Under the pieces are notes generated by a model that saw only the letters and a list, made by a program, of their open reading frames with translations, had not been told where the DNA came from and did not search any database. The translations under genes and the position numbers were made by a program. Positions 54,251-64,000 of a stretch of DNA of 64,000 bases are shown here, piece after piece. Numbering within the stretch: position 1 is the stretch's first letter; each line of letters starts with the position of its first letter. The DNA is from Symsagittifera roscoffensis (taxonomy: Eukaryota > Xenacoelomorpha > Acoela > Convolutidae), in the NCBI RefSeq assembly GCF_963678635.1, contig NC_087062.1, positions 85,834,890-85,898,889 on the forward strand, read 5' to 3'.

Positions 54251-54649
54251 TAAAAGCAAGCATTACTCTTCCAAAGTTGGACCAAGTAATCAAAAAAAAA
54301 TAACATATTTTTATTTCGAGCTTGTGCTATTAATGGTTGTAGTACCTCGAATAATGACAGATTTAATTCTTTCATAAGCGGGAAAAAATTATGTTAATAA
54401 GATTTAGAGCAGATTAAACAGCCGCGGTGCTGTTCTGTTGTCGCAGCGCTTTTTGTTCTTCCAGTGATTTTATCGTTGTTTTAAAGTCGTTGTTATTTTA
54501 TCGTTGTTAATGTCATCGCTGTTTTAAAGGGTTTTTGCTGTGCTGATAAAAGTTAAAATGGCGCTGATCAGAGTCTGATTCATAATTGCCAACCTACTCA
54601 TTAACACTGATTCAACGCTGACTTTCGCTGTGAGCTCAAACTGGGTTTA

Positions 54650-55146
54650 TTGTTCCGACTTTCGATACGAAACTAAAGGAATATTTTTAACTAGCCATTT
54701 TTGACGGAATCTTTTTATATCATTCGAAAGTTTTTTTGTCCTGAGCTCAAATTTGAAAAGATATTTCACCTGCGATCAAGTATCGTAAAATTATGAGGGT
54801 TTAAGATTGCCATTTTTGCCATTTTGACCAATTTGGGACAATTAACGCGCAATATAATTCGCGCTATTAACGCGTAAGCGGAGAGTTAATCCGTCTTAAA
54901 ATTGTTCCAAATTGGTTGAAAGAAGCTTATTTGCCAAAATTGATTTGTTACAAGGAGCGAAATTTGTCCTTTTTTTTACTTAATATGGCGTGTGGGGGGA
55001 TGATTTTCATTAAAAATTTCAAATTTTAGAAAAAAAAATTTTTCATTTGTTTTGATACATTTAATTTTTTGATATTATTACTGCTCCATAAAACCTTAAA
55101 AGGCAGTCGGAACATTCAGGTCTTCGCCCTGGTACGAGCAGTCTTG
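54650..55146 (+). mobile_element. Helentron-like element (family B), first of a tandem pair
   Basis: 5' end TTGTTCCGACTTTCGATACG at 54650. The ACCCCGAGCACAAAT box is deleted. The 3' end has AGTCGGAACATTCAGGTC, TTCGCCCTGG and CGAGCAGTCTTG. It is directly followed by the next element. Confidence 0.7.
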
Positions 55147-55691
55147 TTGTTCCGGCTTTCGATACGAAAAAAACGGAAAATTTGTGCTCGGGTGGGTTTT
55201 TTTTTCTTCAGACAAATTTCGACTTTTTAACTAGCCATTTTTGACGGAATTTTTTTTTATATCATTCAAAAGGTATGCTTGTCCTGAGCTCAAATTTGAA
55301 AAGATATTTCACCTGCGATCAAGTATCGTAAAGTTATGAGGGTTTAAGATTGCCATTTTTGCCATTTTGACCAATTTGGGACAATTAACGCGCAATATAA
55401 TTCGCGCTATTAACGCGGAAGCGAGATTTCATCCGTCTTATAAATCGTTCCAAATTGGTTCAACGAAGCTTATTTGCCATAATTGATTTGTTACAAGGAA
55501 CGAAATCTATCTTTTTGTACTTTATTTGGCGTGTGTGGGGATGATTTTCATAAAAAAATTTCAAATTTTGGAAAAAAAAAATTTCATTTTATTTTATTTC
55601 ATTTAATTTTTTTTTATGTATTACTGCTGCTCAATAAACCTTAAAAGGCAGTCGGAACATTCAGGGCTTCGCCCTGATACGAGCAGTCTTG
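55147..55691 (+). mobile_element. Helentron-like element (family B), second of a tandem pair
   Basis: TTGTTCCGGCTTTCGATACG follows the CTTG end of the previous copy with no spacer. It is full length with an intact hairpin CAGGGCTTCGCCCTG and end CGAGCAGTCTTG at 55691. Confidence 0.75.
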
Positions 55692-55699
55692 TTTAAGTT

Positions 55700-55823
55700 T
55701 AGACACAATTATGTTGACACAAATAGAAGAAAATGAAGAAAGTTTGTCTAAAGGCTGTTTGTACCGTAGCTCGTGTCCGGTAGGATGGCTGCAGTTTTGC
55801 AGTATATGATCATTGGTTTCCAT
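55700..55823 (-). pseudogene. Possible non-LTR retrotransposon (LINE) end fragment
   Basis: Minus-strand frame METNDHILQNCSHPTGHELR resembles the E(T/S)..HIL..C zinc-binding segment found after the RT domain of many LINEs. The fragment is short, lies directly beside a family B element, and nothing upstream supports it. Confidence 0.25.
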
Positions 55824-56361
55824 TGAGTCTAAAATTTCTGTGAAAAACAGTGGAACAATGTCACTTAATGCTTCACCTTTTAGGCTTTTTAATCTTTTTC
55901 CATGCGAAAAATTCTATCCTGATTTCACAAAGTCACTGTCGCAAGGTGTTATTGTCCCATCAGAAGAGCTCTTCTGACACCCAGCAGGTATTCGGATCTC
56001 TTCCTCGCACCACACATTCGCAGAAAATATATCGAAATTTTTATTAAGAAAGCGAAGCAAGCAAATGTAATAATACTGAAGGACATAGGAAACTGAATCA
56101 AGTGGAAGCTATTCATAGCTGGAAGTTCGATTTTTGGGTCGAGCGGATTGCAAAATTTAAAATTTTTAGTTTTTTTTGAGACATTTTGCAAAGTATGTTC
56201 AAATGATCCACACCTTTCATAAGATGTTCTGTTGTTAAAAATGTTGAATTTGTGTGCGTCTATTAGTTTTTCGGCTAATGACCGTTGTTTTTATCAGAAA
56301 CTTTAGTATTTTTCAGTGTAACTCGAGAATGGAGTTTATGTAGAGCAAAAAAATTGAATTA

Positions 56362-56892
56362 TTGTTCCGATTTTCGATACGAAAGTAACGGAAATTTGTG
56401 CTCGTGGTGGGTTTTTTTTCTTCAGACAAATTTCGACTTTTTAACTAGCCTTTTTTGACGGAATTTTTTTATATCATTCAAAAGGTGTTGTTTTCCTGAG
56501 CTCGAATTTGAAAAAATTTTTCACATGTAATCATTTTTCGTAAAGTTATGGGGGTTCAAAGATTGCCATTTTGGCCAATTTGGGACTATTAACTCGCGAT
56601 ATAATTCGCGCTATTAACGCGTAAGCGGAGATTTAATCCGTCTTATAAATCGTTCCAAATTGTTTGAAAGAAGCTTATTCGCCATAATTGATTTGTGACA
56701 AGGAGCGAAATCTATCCTTTTGTACTTTATATGGCGTGTGAGGGGATGATTTTTGTAAAAAATTTCAAATTTTAGAAGAAAAAAATTTTCTTTTTGTTTT
56801 ATTACATTTAACTTTTTAATGTTATTACTGCCTCATAAACCTTAAAAGGCAGTCGGAACATTCAGGGCTTTGCCCTAATACGAGCAGTCTTG
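56362..56892 (+). mobile_element. Helentron-like element (family B)
   Basis: TTGTTCCGATTTTCGATACG at 56362; all family blocks are present, including TTAACTCGCGATATAATTCG; AGTCGGAACATTCAGGGCTT, TGCCCTAA (hairpin partly degraded) and CGAGCAGTCTTGTT lie at the end. Confidence 0.7.
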
Positions 56893-58137
56893 TTATAATA
56901 TGAGCGCGTTCTAGTTCACCCAAATGTAGTCGAGAAAGATTGAAACACAATTTGGTTGAAAAGTTAAGCCGAATCATACCTCGGAACGGTTTAAACGTAC
57001 TAAAATTGGTAAAAATGCCCAAATAACTAATGTAAAAAGCCTATACGTTCCCCAAAAACGTACTGTTGGCGAGCACGGCCTAAAACATTTTCTTTTTCAT
57101 TTTTTTAAGTTTTGTATCAAAAAGATGAAGTTTTAAGCAACAGAAAGGCTGATCAAAAAAACAACTCAATCACAGTGTGTCTATAGCATCAACCAACACC
57201 TTTGGTCCAGATTTTGTGGTCCACGAACAATTACTTTTCAAGGCGTTCTTGTAAAACGTTGAAGGGTTTCAACGCTAAATACTAGTAAAATTATGAACAT
57301 TTATACGCGTATGAACCGTGATTTTGAATTTTTTCGCTATAACTTGAAAAACAGAATCCACATAAGATTAAATAACTATTTCAAAAGAAAAATCTTCTTT
57401 AAAACGAATTTATACGGGAAATGTCTTTTATTTTGTGTCTTAATTTGTAGTTTTTACTGGTGGAAAACTAAAACGACCCAAATTTGCTCAAATTTGGATG
57501 AAATATACTTTGAATACGGTTCGAACACTTAGAAGAAACGAAAAAATTGATACTCAATTTAGTCAAGCAGGTTCAAATGTACCTCGAGCAAGGCCAAAAC
57601 ATAATCTCAAGCACAGTAGAAGCATTACTGTGTGATTTTTTTTTATTTTGTTGTCTTGAAAACGTATAGACTAGTTTGTGACGGGTTGCGAGTGTTTCCC
57701 CTGTTAATCTACAAATTTGGGAAACAGAAGATGACGGTTCAAAACTATGTATACTTATTGCTTAACAAAACTGAATTGGCCGTAAAATTGACTCTGTCCA
57801 TCAACCTAGAGTTACACTAGTATAAAAACCGAAGCTTTTGGACTTGTTTTTTTTCAATGTTAAGAGGTTATTGTGAGAAATCTTTTTGAAATCTGAACCC
57901 AGACTGAGAAAATTGCTTCTACATGCCACAATTGATGCAACGGAAGTATTTATCAACGTACCCCATTTGAATATTAAAGTCATCAAAAAATTCTGTCACG
58001 ACTGTCTTGACTGAAAAAAAAATGTTCAATTTATGCTCAACTCAGATCACATATAATTCGACTAGTGCAATCAAAATCAGATACAGATCGACAGTCTTAA
58101 AAAACTCTTTCACTTAAAATTTTTTTTCAGATACAGA
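56893..58137. other. Intergenic DNA, no gene seen
   Basis: AT-rich, with short ORFs of 60-80 codons on both strands that lack family signals or consistent exon structure. Confidence 0.4.
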
Positions 58138-58480
58138 CAGGGGCGGATCTGGGATTTTCTCGAGGGGGGACGGATTTTCAAAAAAAATTCGAAAATTTTG
58201 ACGACCTTTTTTTTTGATTTTTCGAGCTCTCCCAAAGCACTGTCTTGCCCCTATTTCGGCAAAATTTTGTGCGCCGCAGGCAAATTTTTGAAAAAACAGT
58301 CAAAAAAGCCGTTTTTGGGCACTTTTTGAAAAATTTTGACAAAAAATCGCGTTTTTTTTGGCGCGCGCTCCCCCTCAAAGTTAGTATATATTGGCGCCAA
58401 AGGCGCCTTTAGAAAAATTTTAGGGTTGGTCGGCCAAAATGGATTTCTGAAAAAGTATCAATAGGGGGACCGTTGCGTTC
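58138..58480 (-). mobile_element. hAT-like short element (family A), 3' truncated
   Basis: CAGGGGCGGATCTGGGATTT at 58138, CTCGAGGGGGG, then blocks in reverse order through GGCGCGCGCTCCCCC and GGCGCCAAAGGCGCC to AAAATGGATTTCTG. The far TIR is missing. The 66-codon minus-strand ORF over it is spurious. Confidence 0.6.
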
Positions 58481-58744
58481 TTCTAATTTTGGAACAATAT
58501 CTGTTCATAATTTTTTCCCATTGTGAAAAAATTTTTTTATAGAAAAACACGAAACTTATTAAGCGAATAAATGGTGCGTTTAGATATGCAAAAAAAGCTA
58601 AACAGATTTTTTAAAAAGCGGTGATAGTGAAAAGTGGAACCTGATCTAAACTACATTTTATGATTGGATATATTAGATATTTTACCACTGTAAAGTATTT
58701 AATATTAACCAATCATGATCCATCTAACTAACAACCCACTTATT

Positions 58745-59044
58745 TGTAAGTGCTGAAATTACTTGTAATTTCAGCACCAGAGAGATTTGAATTTAACTTA
58801 GAAATTAGTTGCCTCTCCAAAGGAACTTCAGCAGCCGCAATAAACCAGTATACCCTAGATCTATTGAGCCTAGCAGAGACTAGTTAAACAACCTGAGACT
58901 AGATAGTATAAGAGTAAGATTAGGATCGGTATTAGACTAAGAAGTTGCACGAATCTATCCGGCCGAAAATAAGATAGCGTGACGAGCAGACGGTGTACCC
59001 TATCCGAAATTACTCTATGAGTTAACCACATCGGTCCTAACTCA
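58745..59044 (+). repeat. Candidate 5' LTR of an A-rich gypsy-like element
   Basis: Starts TGTAAGTGCTGAAATTA and contains at once a perfect 12-bp hairpin with a 4-nt loop (58750-58777). An AATAAA occurs at about 58838. It could end ...CCTAACTCA at 59044, just before a PBS-like word. The partner LTR would lie beyond the window, so this is a guess based on TG...CA ends, the hairpin (the other LTR also has hairpins) and position upstream of gag. Confidence 0.3.
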
Positions 59045-59046
59045 TC

Positions 59047-59061
59047 TGGTGCGACCATAAG
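59047..59061 (+). promoter_or_regulatory. PBS-like sequence
   Basis: TGGTGCGACCATAAG begins with the TGG required for pairing to a tRNA CCA end and lies 2 nt after the putative LTR end. I could not match it to a specific tRNA. Confidence 0.25.
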
Positions 59062-60294
59062 TCTCAAACAAGACCTTAATAGCTGAGAATTAACCAAAAA
59101 TAGGTTAGAATTTAGACAAAGCATTTTTAAAATGTTATACCACGATAATTTAATCGAAATGTCTCTACGACTCAATAGATCAGAGCCAATATTCCGAACG
59201 ATAACAGAACTACCCGGAATTGCAAGAAGACCTCGAACCAGAAACGACATACGACAAAGTAGAAACTTACCAAATAGTTATATGATAGTACGGCAAAAGC
59301 CAACACAGACTTTTATATTTAGAATTTTATTAGCAATGAATTTAGATTTTCATTTGCAAACATAAAATCTTGAAGTCAATCTTCATAATCATCTCAGGCG
59401 CTAAACAAAACTATTAAAATACAATAACGATTGATAAAAAGATCTCAGATCGTTTTCCTAAAATTCTGCAGTATTATATAAAACATGTTTGGAAAATATT
59501 TATTGAAAATCAAAATAAAAATTAGTAGCATGACAATAAATTGTTAGTAATCATAAAATCATCTGTTGTCTCAGCTTCACCACCTAAACATAACAGCAAT
59601 CATAAGCTCACTAATATCAATAAAAAACTAAATCTTTTTCTTGAATAAAATTAAACCAATATAAATTATATTCACTTAATTTTAAAATTAGATCATCAAG
59701 GCTTATCCTTGGATCTTAATAAATTTTCTATTTCATTAAATTTAAAACCTGATCATCAAGGCCTATCCTTGGATCAAAAAGAACAATTTTGTTCTCCATC
59801 ACCTACTTAACAAGTGTCTAACGACCTCAAACGTCGATTCACTATCCAACCCTTCCAAAAAAAACCAAGACTAATAGAAATTTTTCAACAAAATTAACCA
59901 TTCAAAATTAGGATAAACAGTGAAGAACTTCGGTTATTCATCCTTCACTTGAACCCTCCTCTTACCAGACCCAGGATAAATCTTAGACTTAGTAAGTTTA
60001 AAATAGTATCTAACGAACTACTTGCGTTCTAATTATACCTGAACCTTGTGGATCGATTTACTATTCTCCAACCCTTGAACACAATCACTACCCCTAAGTA
60101 CGATTAAGTAAGTTAACACCTTAGCTTAGACTAGCCACGAGAAAGTAAAAAATCATTCTTCGGAATTGATATACTTTTTTCTCCAACCCTGAACAAAAAG
60201 AACCAGGTTAAGCTAACCAAAAAATCGTAAGGACTAACAGTCTAAGAAAATAGAAATCACCTAACAACTTTTTGCATCCCTCATCCTAAACCTT
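59062..60294 (+). other. Leader of the A-rich retroelement, non-coding
   Basis: About 1.2 kb without an ORF on the plus strand. It contains an imperfect duplication: CTTATCCTTGGATC at 59702 and CCTATCCTTGGATC at 59762, each preceded by GATCATCAAGG. A-rich composition begins near 59400 and continues to the end of the window. Confidence 0.35.
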
Positions 60295-60717
60295 ATGTCA
60301 TTCAAAAATCTAGGAAATAAACAAACAATCGTTTTACACAACTGTGAGATAGATAACCAAAAATACGATCTTGTAATCACACCTCATACACAAACAGTTG
60401 GATACATTAGAACAAAACGACTAACAATAAAAAGAAAAATAATAAACAAACAAAAACAAATCACACGAAAAAAATTTTCAAAAAATAGAAACGCATTTTC
60501 AGAATCAGAAGCCAGCAATTTAGATGAACTCTACAAATTAAAAGAATCGATTGATAAAAATTGTCCCATTCACGATCAAATATATTTTTCCGATTCAGAA
60601 ACAACTTCAAATTCATCAAAAAGAGGAAAAAGAAGAATAAAAAAGCAATATAAACACAAACCAGTACACTTGTATAATTGGAATCAACCAATTAGACACA
60701 TCGATATTATATATTAA
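60295..60717 (+). CDS. Small ORF upstream of gag in the A-rich element
   Basis: 140 codons, starting ATGTCATTCAAAAATC and ending TAA. It is very rich in Lys, Asn and Ile with basic clusters (KRLTIKRKIINKQKQ, SKRGKRRIKK) and an acidic SESEASNLDELYK part. The next ATG (60736) is in the same frame 18 nt after the stop. It could be a separate small protein or the first part of gag cut by one stop codon. No family was recognised. Confidence 0.35.
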   Translation: MSFKNLGNKQTIVLHNCEIDNQKYDLVITPHTQTVGYIRTKRLTIKRKIINKQKQITRKKFSKNRNAFSESEASNLDELYKLKESIDKNCPIHDQIYFSDSETTSNSSKRGKRRIKKQYKHKPVHLYNWNQPIRHIDIIY

Positions 60718-63700
60718 CAGTCATTAAGCAAAAAAATGAGCCACACTCAAAGTGACGATAGTCCAGATGACGAAGAGGTTTACCCCTTCCTCATAGATGC
60801 ACCCGATAATAGAGGGCAACATGATTTGTGCAAGAATTTACTCGTAAATTTGTTTGAACCCGGAATCAGCCCATGCAAAGCAGAATTCCCAGATGTAAAA
60901 ATCAAAAGACAAATTATTGAACATTATCTGAAAGATATATGTAATTTAACACAACAATATGGAATCTACACCATAGAATTCAGCACACCAAATACGAATC
61001 ATCGTAAATATGTAATTCAAACAGACGATCTTGAATTAGAATTTTCAAAAGTATTCTTAGAATATATTAAAAGCATACAATATCATAATTCACAAAGAGC
61101 AAACTCCATATTCACTAACGAAGTTTTTGCAATAATATATACCTATATTTCTATATTAGAAAAAACAGAATTTCCCAGTATCTCACCAACTGAAACATCC
61201 AAACATACAAAAGTATGAAATGAAATTGCTTTATTTTCAATTTTTCTACATATATTCAAAGAAAATTTCACTAAAGACGATGTTTCACAACACACAAAAC
61301 ATGACTTACAAAAAATTTTGGCATGGTTTATAATAGATTATTTCACACATAATATAGACTTAATTTCACAAGCAAGAAAAAATTTCAGACCTCAAAATCC
61401 AAATGATGATACTGCCATTACAGAACAGTCAGACTACGTTTGGGACCCTGAATGGTCTCATCCTGCATTTATGAATATCCCACAATAAATCTCAAATCAA
61501 GCAATAAGTACAATATCTTACCAAAGAGATTATGTAAATGTAGTACCACTAACCATTGATGCAACACCATTAAACTACAATACATTTTTACCTGATACGC
61601 GAAATAGCAGTTTAAATTCGACCGTCATACACAATGAAAACCTTAATGGAACTAGGAATCTTACACAACAAGATATCCAAACACCATCACACTTCATAAA
61701 TGAAGAAATTGTCCAAACAACAACAACTACCCAACAAAGTATTTCACCAATACATTCAAATTTAACAACACCAAAAAATACAAACACTTCACTGGCACAA
61801 GTAACCTTACAATCAACCGTTAAACCTTCGGTTGCTCCAAAATATTCACATATGGATTATCAAACATATAGACCTATGACAGTACCATCAAAACCACGAA
61901 GAACGTTCACAAGAAACACTTTTGCAGAACACAATTATAATTATGCACATTCGTCAAAAACAAACTTTCTCCCACGAAAAACTAATAAAATCATGTATGT
62001 TCTCACTATTGGGTTAACCCAATGACAACAACCAACTCAGTAAATTTTCGGACTAATTCACATCCTCCACAGGATCATAGTGAAAATTACCCATTCTTTC
62101 AACAAAATAAAAATAAAAAGCAAGCACCTCATCATACGAAATACTTATCATCTGATGATGATTATTTACAACCAGACATTTTTGCACCATATACCCAAGA
62201 ATATCGCAAACAAGGATCGCGACGACCTCATACATATAATAGAATTTTTTCTCCAAATCCAACGGATACACGAAATCAACAACCAATCCATATGCCAAAT
62301 CCAACTAATACACAATCTTTTCAACCAATTCAACCACAAAACCCAATGACTATGCACTCGTATCAACCAACTCAAATGCAAAATGAAATACCACACCCAT
62401 ATTACCTTCAACAACACGAAATAACAAAAAATCAACTTTCAAATTTTTCGGAAATGCCAAATGCCGCAGAACCACTACAGATGACATTGAATCCATACCT
62501 TATGGGTGGATCATCAATAACATCAAATAAACCTTTAATGGTATTCACAGGAACAGACCCTGAATATTCTGTAGAAGATTATTTAAATGCAGTAACAGCA
62601 AATTTAATTTTAAATATAGGACCTGAACCAATTAATACACCATTACATCAAAATTGGATACATCGACGCACAGCGTTGATACAAACAACTTAGATGGCGC
62701 AGCTCAAAAATGGTTTTCAGTATTACCGATAGAAATAAAATCAGACTGGAAAAGATTTACACAAGAATTTTCAAAAATGTTTGACTCCGAAATAAATAAA
62801 CAACACCAAAGAGTTTTATGTAATGAAGTTCGCAGATTACCAAATGAAACCATCAAACAATTAGCAATACGTATCGAAACACTAGTTCGAAAAGCATATT
62901 CATTAAATACACATGACTATAAAAACACAAAAATGACGGAAATTTTAATGATGACCTTAACAGCTCAATTAAGGAAAATAGCAATAAAAAAGAGAGCATC
63001 TCATCCTTCTTCAATTCGAGAGCCAGATTTAGATTTTCGAAAACTAGTAGACAAACAAGAGCAAGCGGAAATCACAATGAAACTTGAAGAAACAGAAAAT
63101 CTAAAACAACAATATGTTAATCGAATTGAAACAAACACTACACATATCAATAACATACAGGAATCAGATACAGACCTAGTTGAAAAAATCACTGAAATAC
63201 TAAATATTTATGAAAAACACCCAAATTTTAAAGTCAAACCGTCTTTCAAAAAATGGTGTAATTATTGCCGACGATACGGCCATAGTATTTCCGAATGTAG
63301 ACAAAAACAACAAGATAACCAAAACAAACCTCAAAAGTATAAAGAACCAAATAAATCATTCTATCAATATATGAAGAAAGATCAAAATCTACCAAACAAA
63401 AATGTATACAGTAACAACAATTCAGGAAAACCACTTCCGAACAACACCAATTACACAAGGAATCAATCACCATATAACTCAAGGTATAGAGGAAGATCAC
63501 CAGAACGAAGAAATACACAGAATTCTTCACAAAATCATTATAATCGATCAAATAGTCAAAATAACTAGACGAGATCAAATTCAAATGCAACACAATTTGT
63601 TTCTAGATCCAATTCCCAATCAAACCCGAGAAATAAACACTATTCCAATAATTAATCACGAAACTCATCATATAACAGAAATAGAAACTATTCACATAAT

Positions 63701-64000
63701 CGAAATAGAAGTTATTCGAACAATCGAAATCAGAATTACCCGAACAATCGAACAAGAAATAACTCATATAACAGATCAAACTATCACAGACCAAATGACA
63801 ATTATCAAAACAGATCACGGAATAATTCACAAAATCGAAATTCAAGTTATAATAATCAATATAGAAATTATTCCCAATCACCACATAGGAATAATAACCA
63901 TTATAATAATTCTAAACATCGATACAGAAGTAGTACACCAAAACATTTAAAACATATTAATCAAGTACAGTCAAATGAAGAAACAACATCAGACCCCCCA
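60295..64000 (+). pseudogene. gag: gag of an A-rich Ty3/gypsy-like retroelement, broken (runs off window)
   Basis: One continuous A-rich coding track is interrupted by TAA at 60715, TGA at 61216, TAA at 61486, a frame change near 62010-62025, another at about 62690, TAG at 63566 and TAA at 63653. Segments are 60295-60717 (140 aa, Lys/Asn-rich), 60736-61218 and on to about 61488, an Asn/Thr/Gln/Pro-rich part (62022-62693), and the gag domain (62580-63300). The gag domain has DYLNAVTANLILN before the second frameshift, LDGAAQKWF and FTQEFSKMF after it, and ends in a zinc knuckle CNYCRRYGHSISEC (63256-63297, C-x2-C-x4-H-x4-C). A long Arg/Ser/Asn/Tyr-rich tail follows to 64000. Protease and pol would follow outside the window. 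Confidence 0.7.

Noticed and set aside
55147-55691. Canonical Helitron (TC...CTRR ends) or TIR MITE for family B
   Set aside because: The 3' end is CTTG rather than CTRR, and the two termini are not inverted repeats of each other; the mirrored copy is subterminal.
63246-63884. Minus-strand Tyr/Phe/Asp-rich ORFs in the A-rich element
   Set aside because: Antisense to the gag tail; composition is the mirror of Asn/Arg-rich coding.

Overview
The window is animal nuclear DNA. It is AT-rich and intron-bearing, crowded with dispersed repeats and transposon relics, and has only two convincing host genes. No rRNA, intact tRNA, CRISPR array or bacterial operon was seen. The animal assignment rests on a recognisable Castor/CASZ1-type zinc-finger gene. 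The mix of Ty3/gypsy, hAT-like and Helentron-like repeats, plus a retroelement RT family I associate from memory with cnidarians and sponges, suggests an invertebrate; the species cannot be named.

Layout. 1-8.2 kb: repeat mosaic (two short-element families) and anonymous AT-rich DNA. 8.2-9.2 kb: a small two-exon gene for a predicted secreted protein, followed by three 63-nt repeats. 9.2-20.2 kb: anonymous DNA with segmental duplications, MITEs and one exon-like relic broken by a 34-bp duplication. 20.2-41.4 kb, plus strand: an 11-exon Castor-like transcription factor gene (586 codons when spliced, all phases compatible), reconstructed here from splice signals and the repeated HFHC zinc-finger signature. 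Intron 1 holds a TIR MITE and two long inverted repeats. Intron 5 (about 6 kb) holds a complete antisense Ty3/gypsy insertion with identical 216-bp LTRs, a 5-bp target duplication, a PBS and a PPT. It keeps gag-protease and the end of pol but has lost reverse transcriptase, RNase H and the integrase core. 41.4-45.8 kb: degraded repeats, a GA microsatellite and a tRNA-like sequence. 45.8-49.8 kb, minus strand: a decayed RT gene that has undergone a 350-bp duplication and a 559-bp triplication. 49.8-53.1 kb: no gene seen. 53.1-56.9 kb: a cluster of four Helentron-like elements, two in head-to-tail contact and one carrying a gypsy RT fragment. 58.7-64.0 kb: the 5' part of a second, very A-rich LTR retrotransposon whose gag is broken by stops and frameshifts and runs off the window.

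Main points: (1) the Castor-like gene model, including a 25-nt microexon; (2) a possible poison exon in intron 1 inside a ~250-bp-arm hairpin; (3) the pol-deleted but very recent LTR element, whose gag start codon is formed by the LTR/PBS junction; (4) a short dispersed family with the asymmetric terminal repeat and terminal hairpin expected of Helentron-associated elements. Exon boundaries were read by eye from consensus sites and frame; no alignment or expression data were available.
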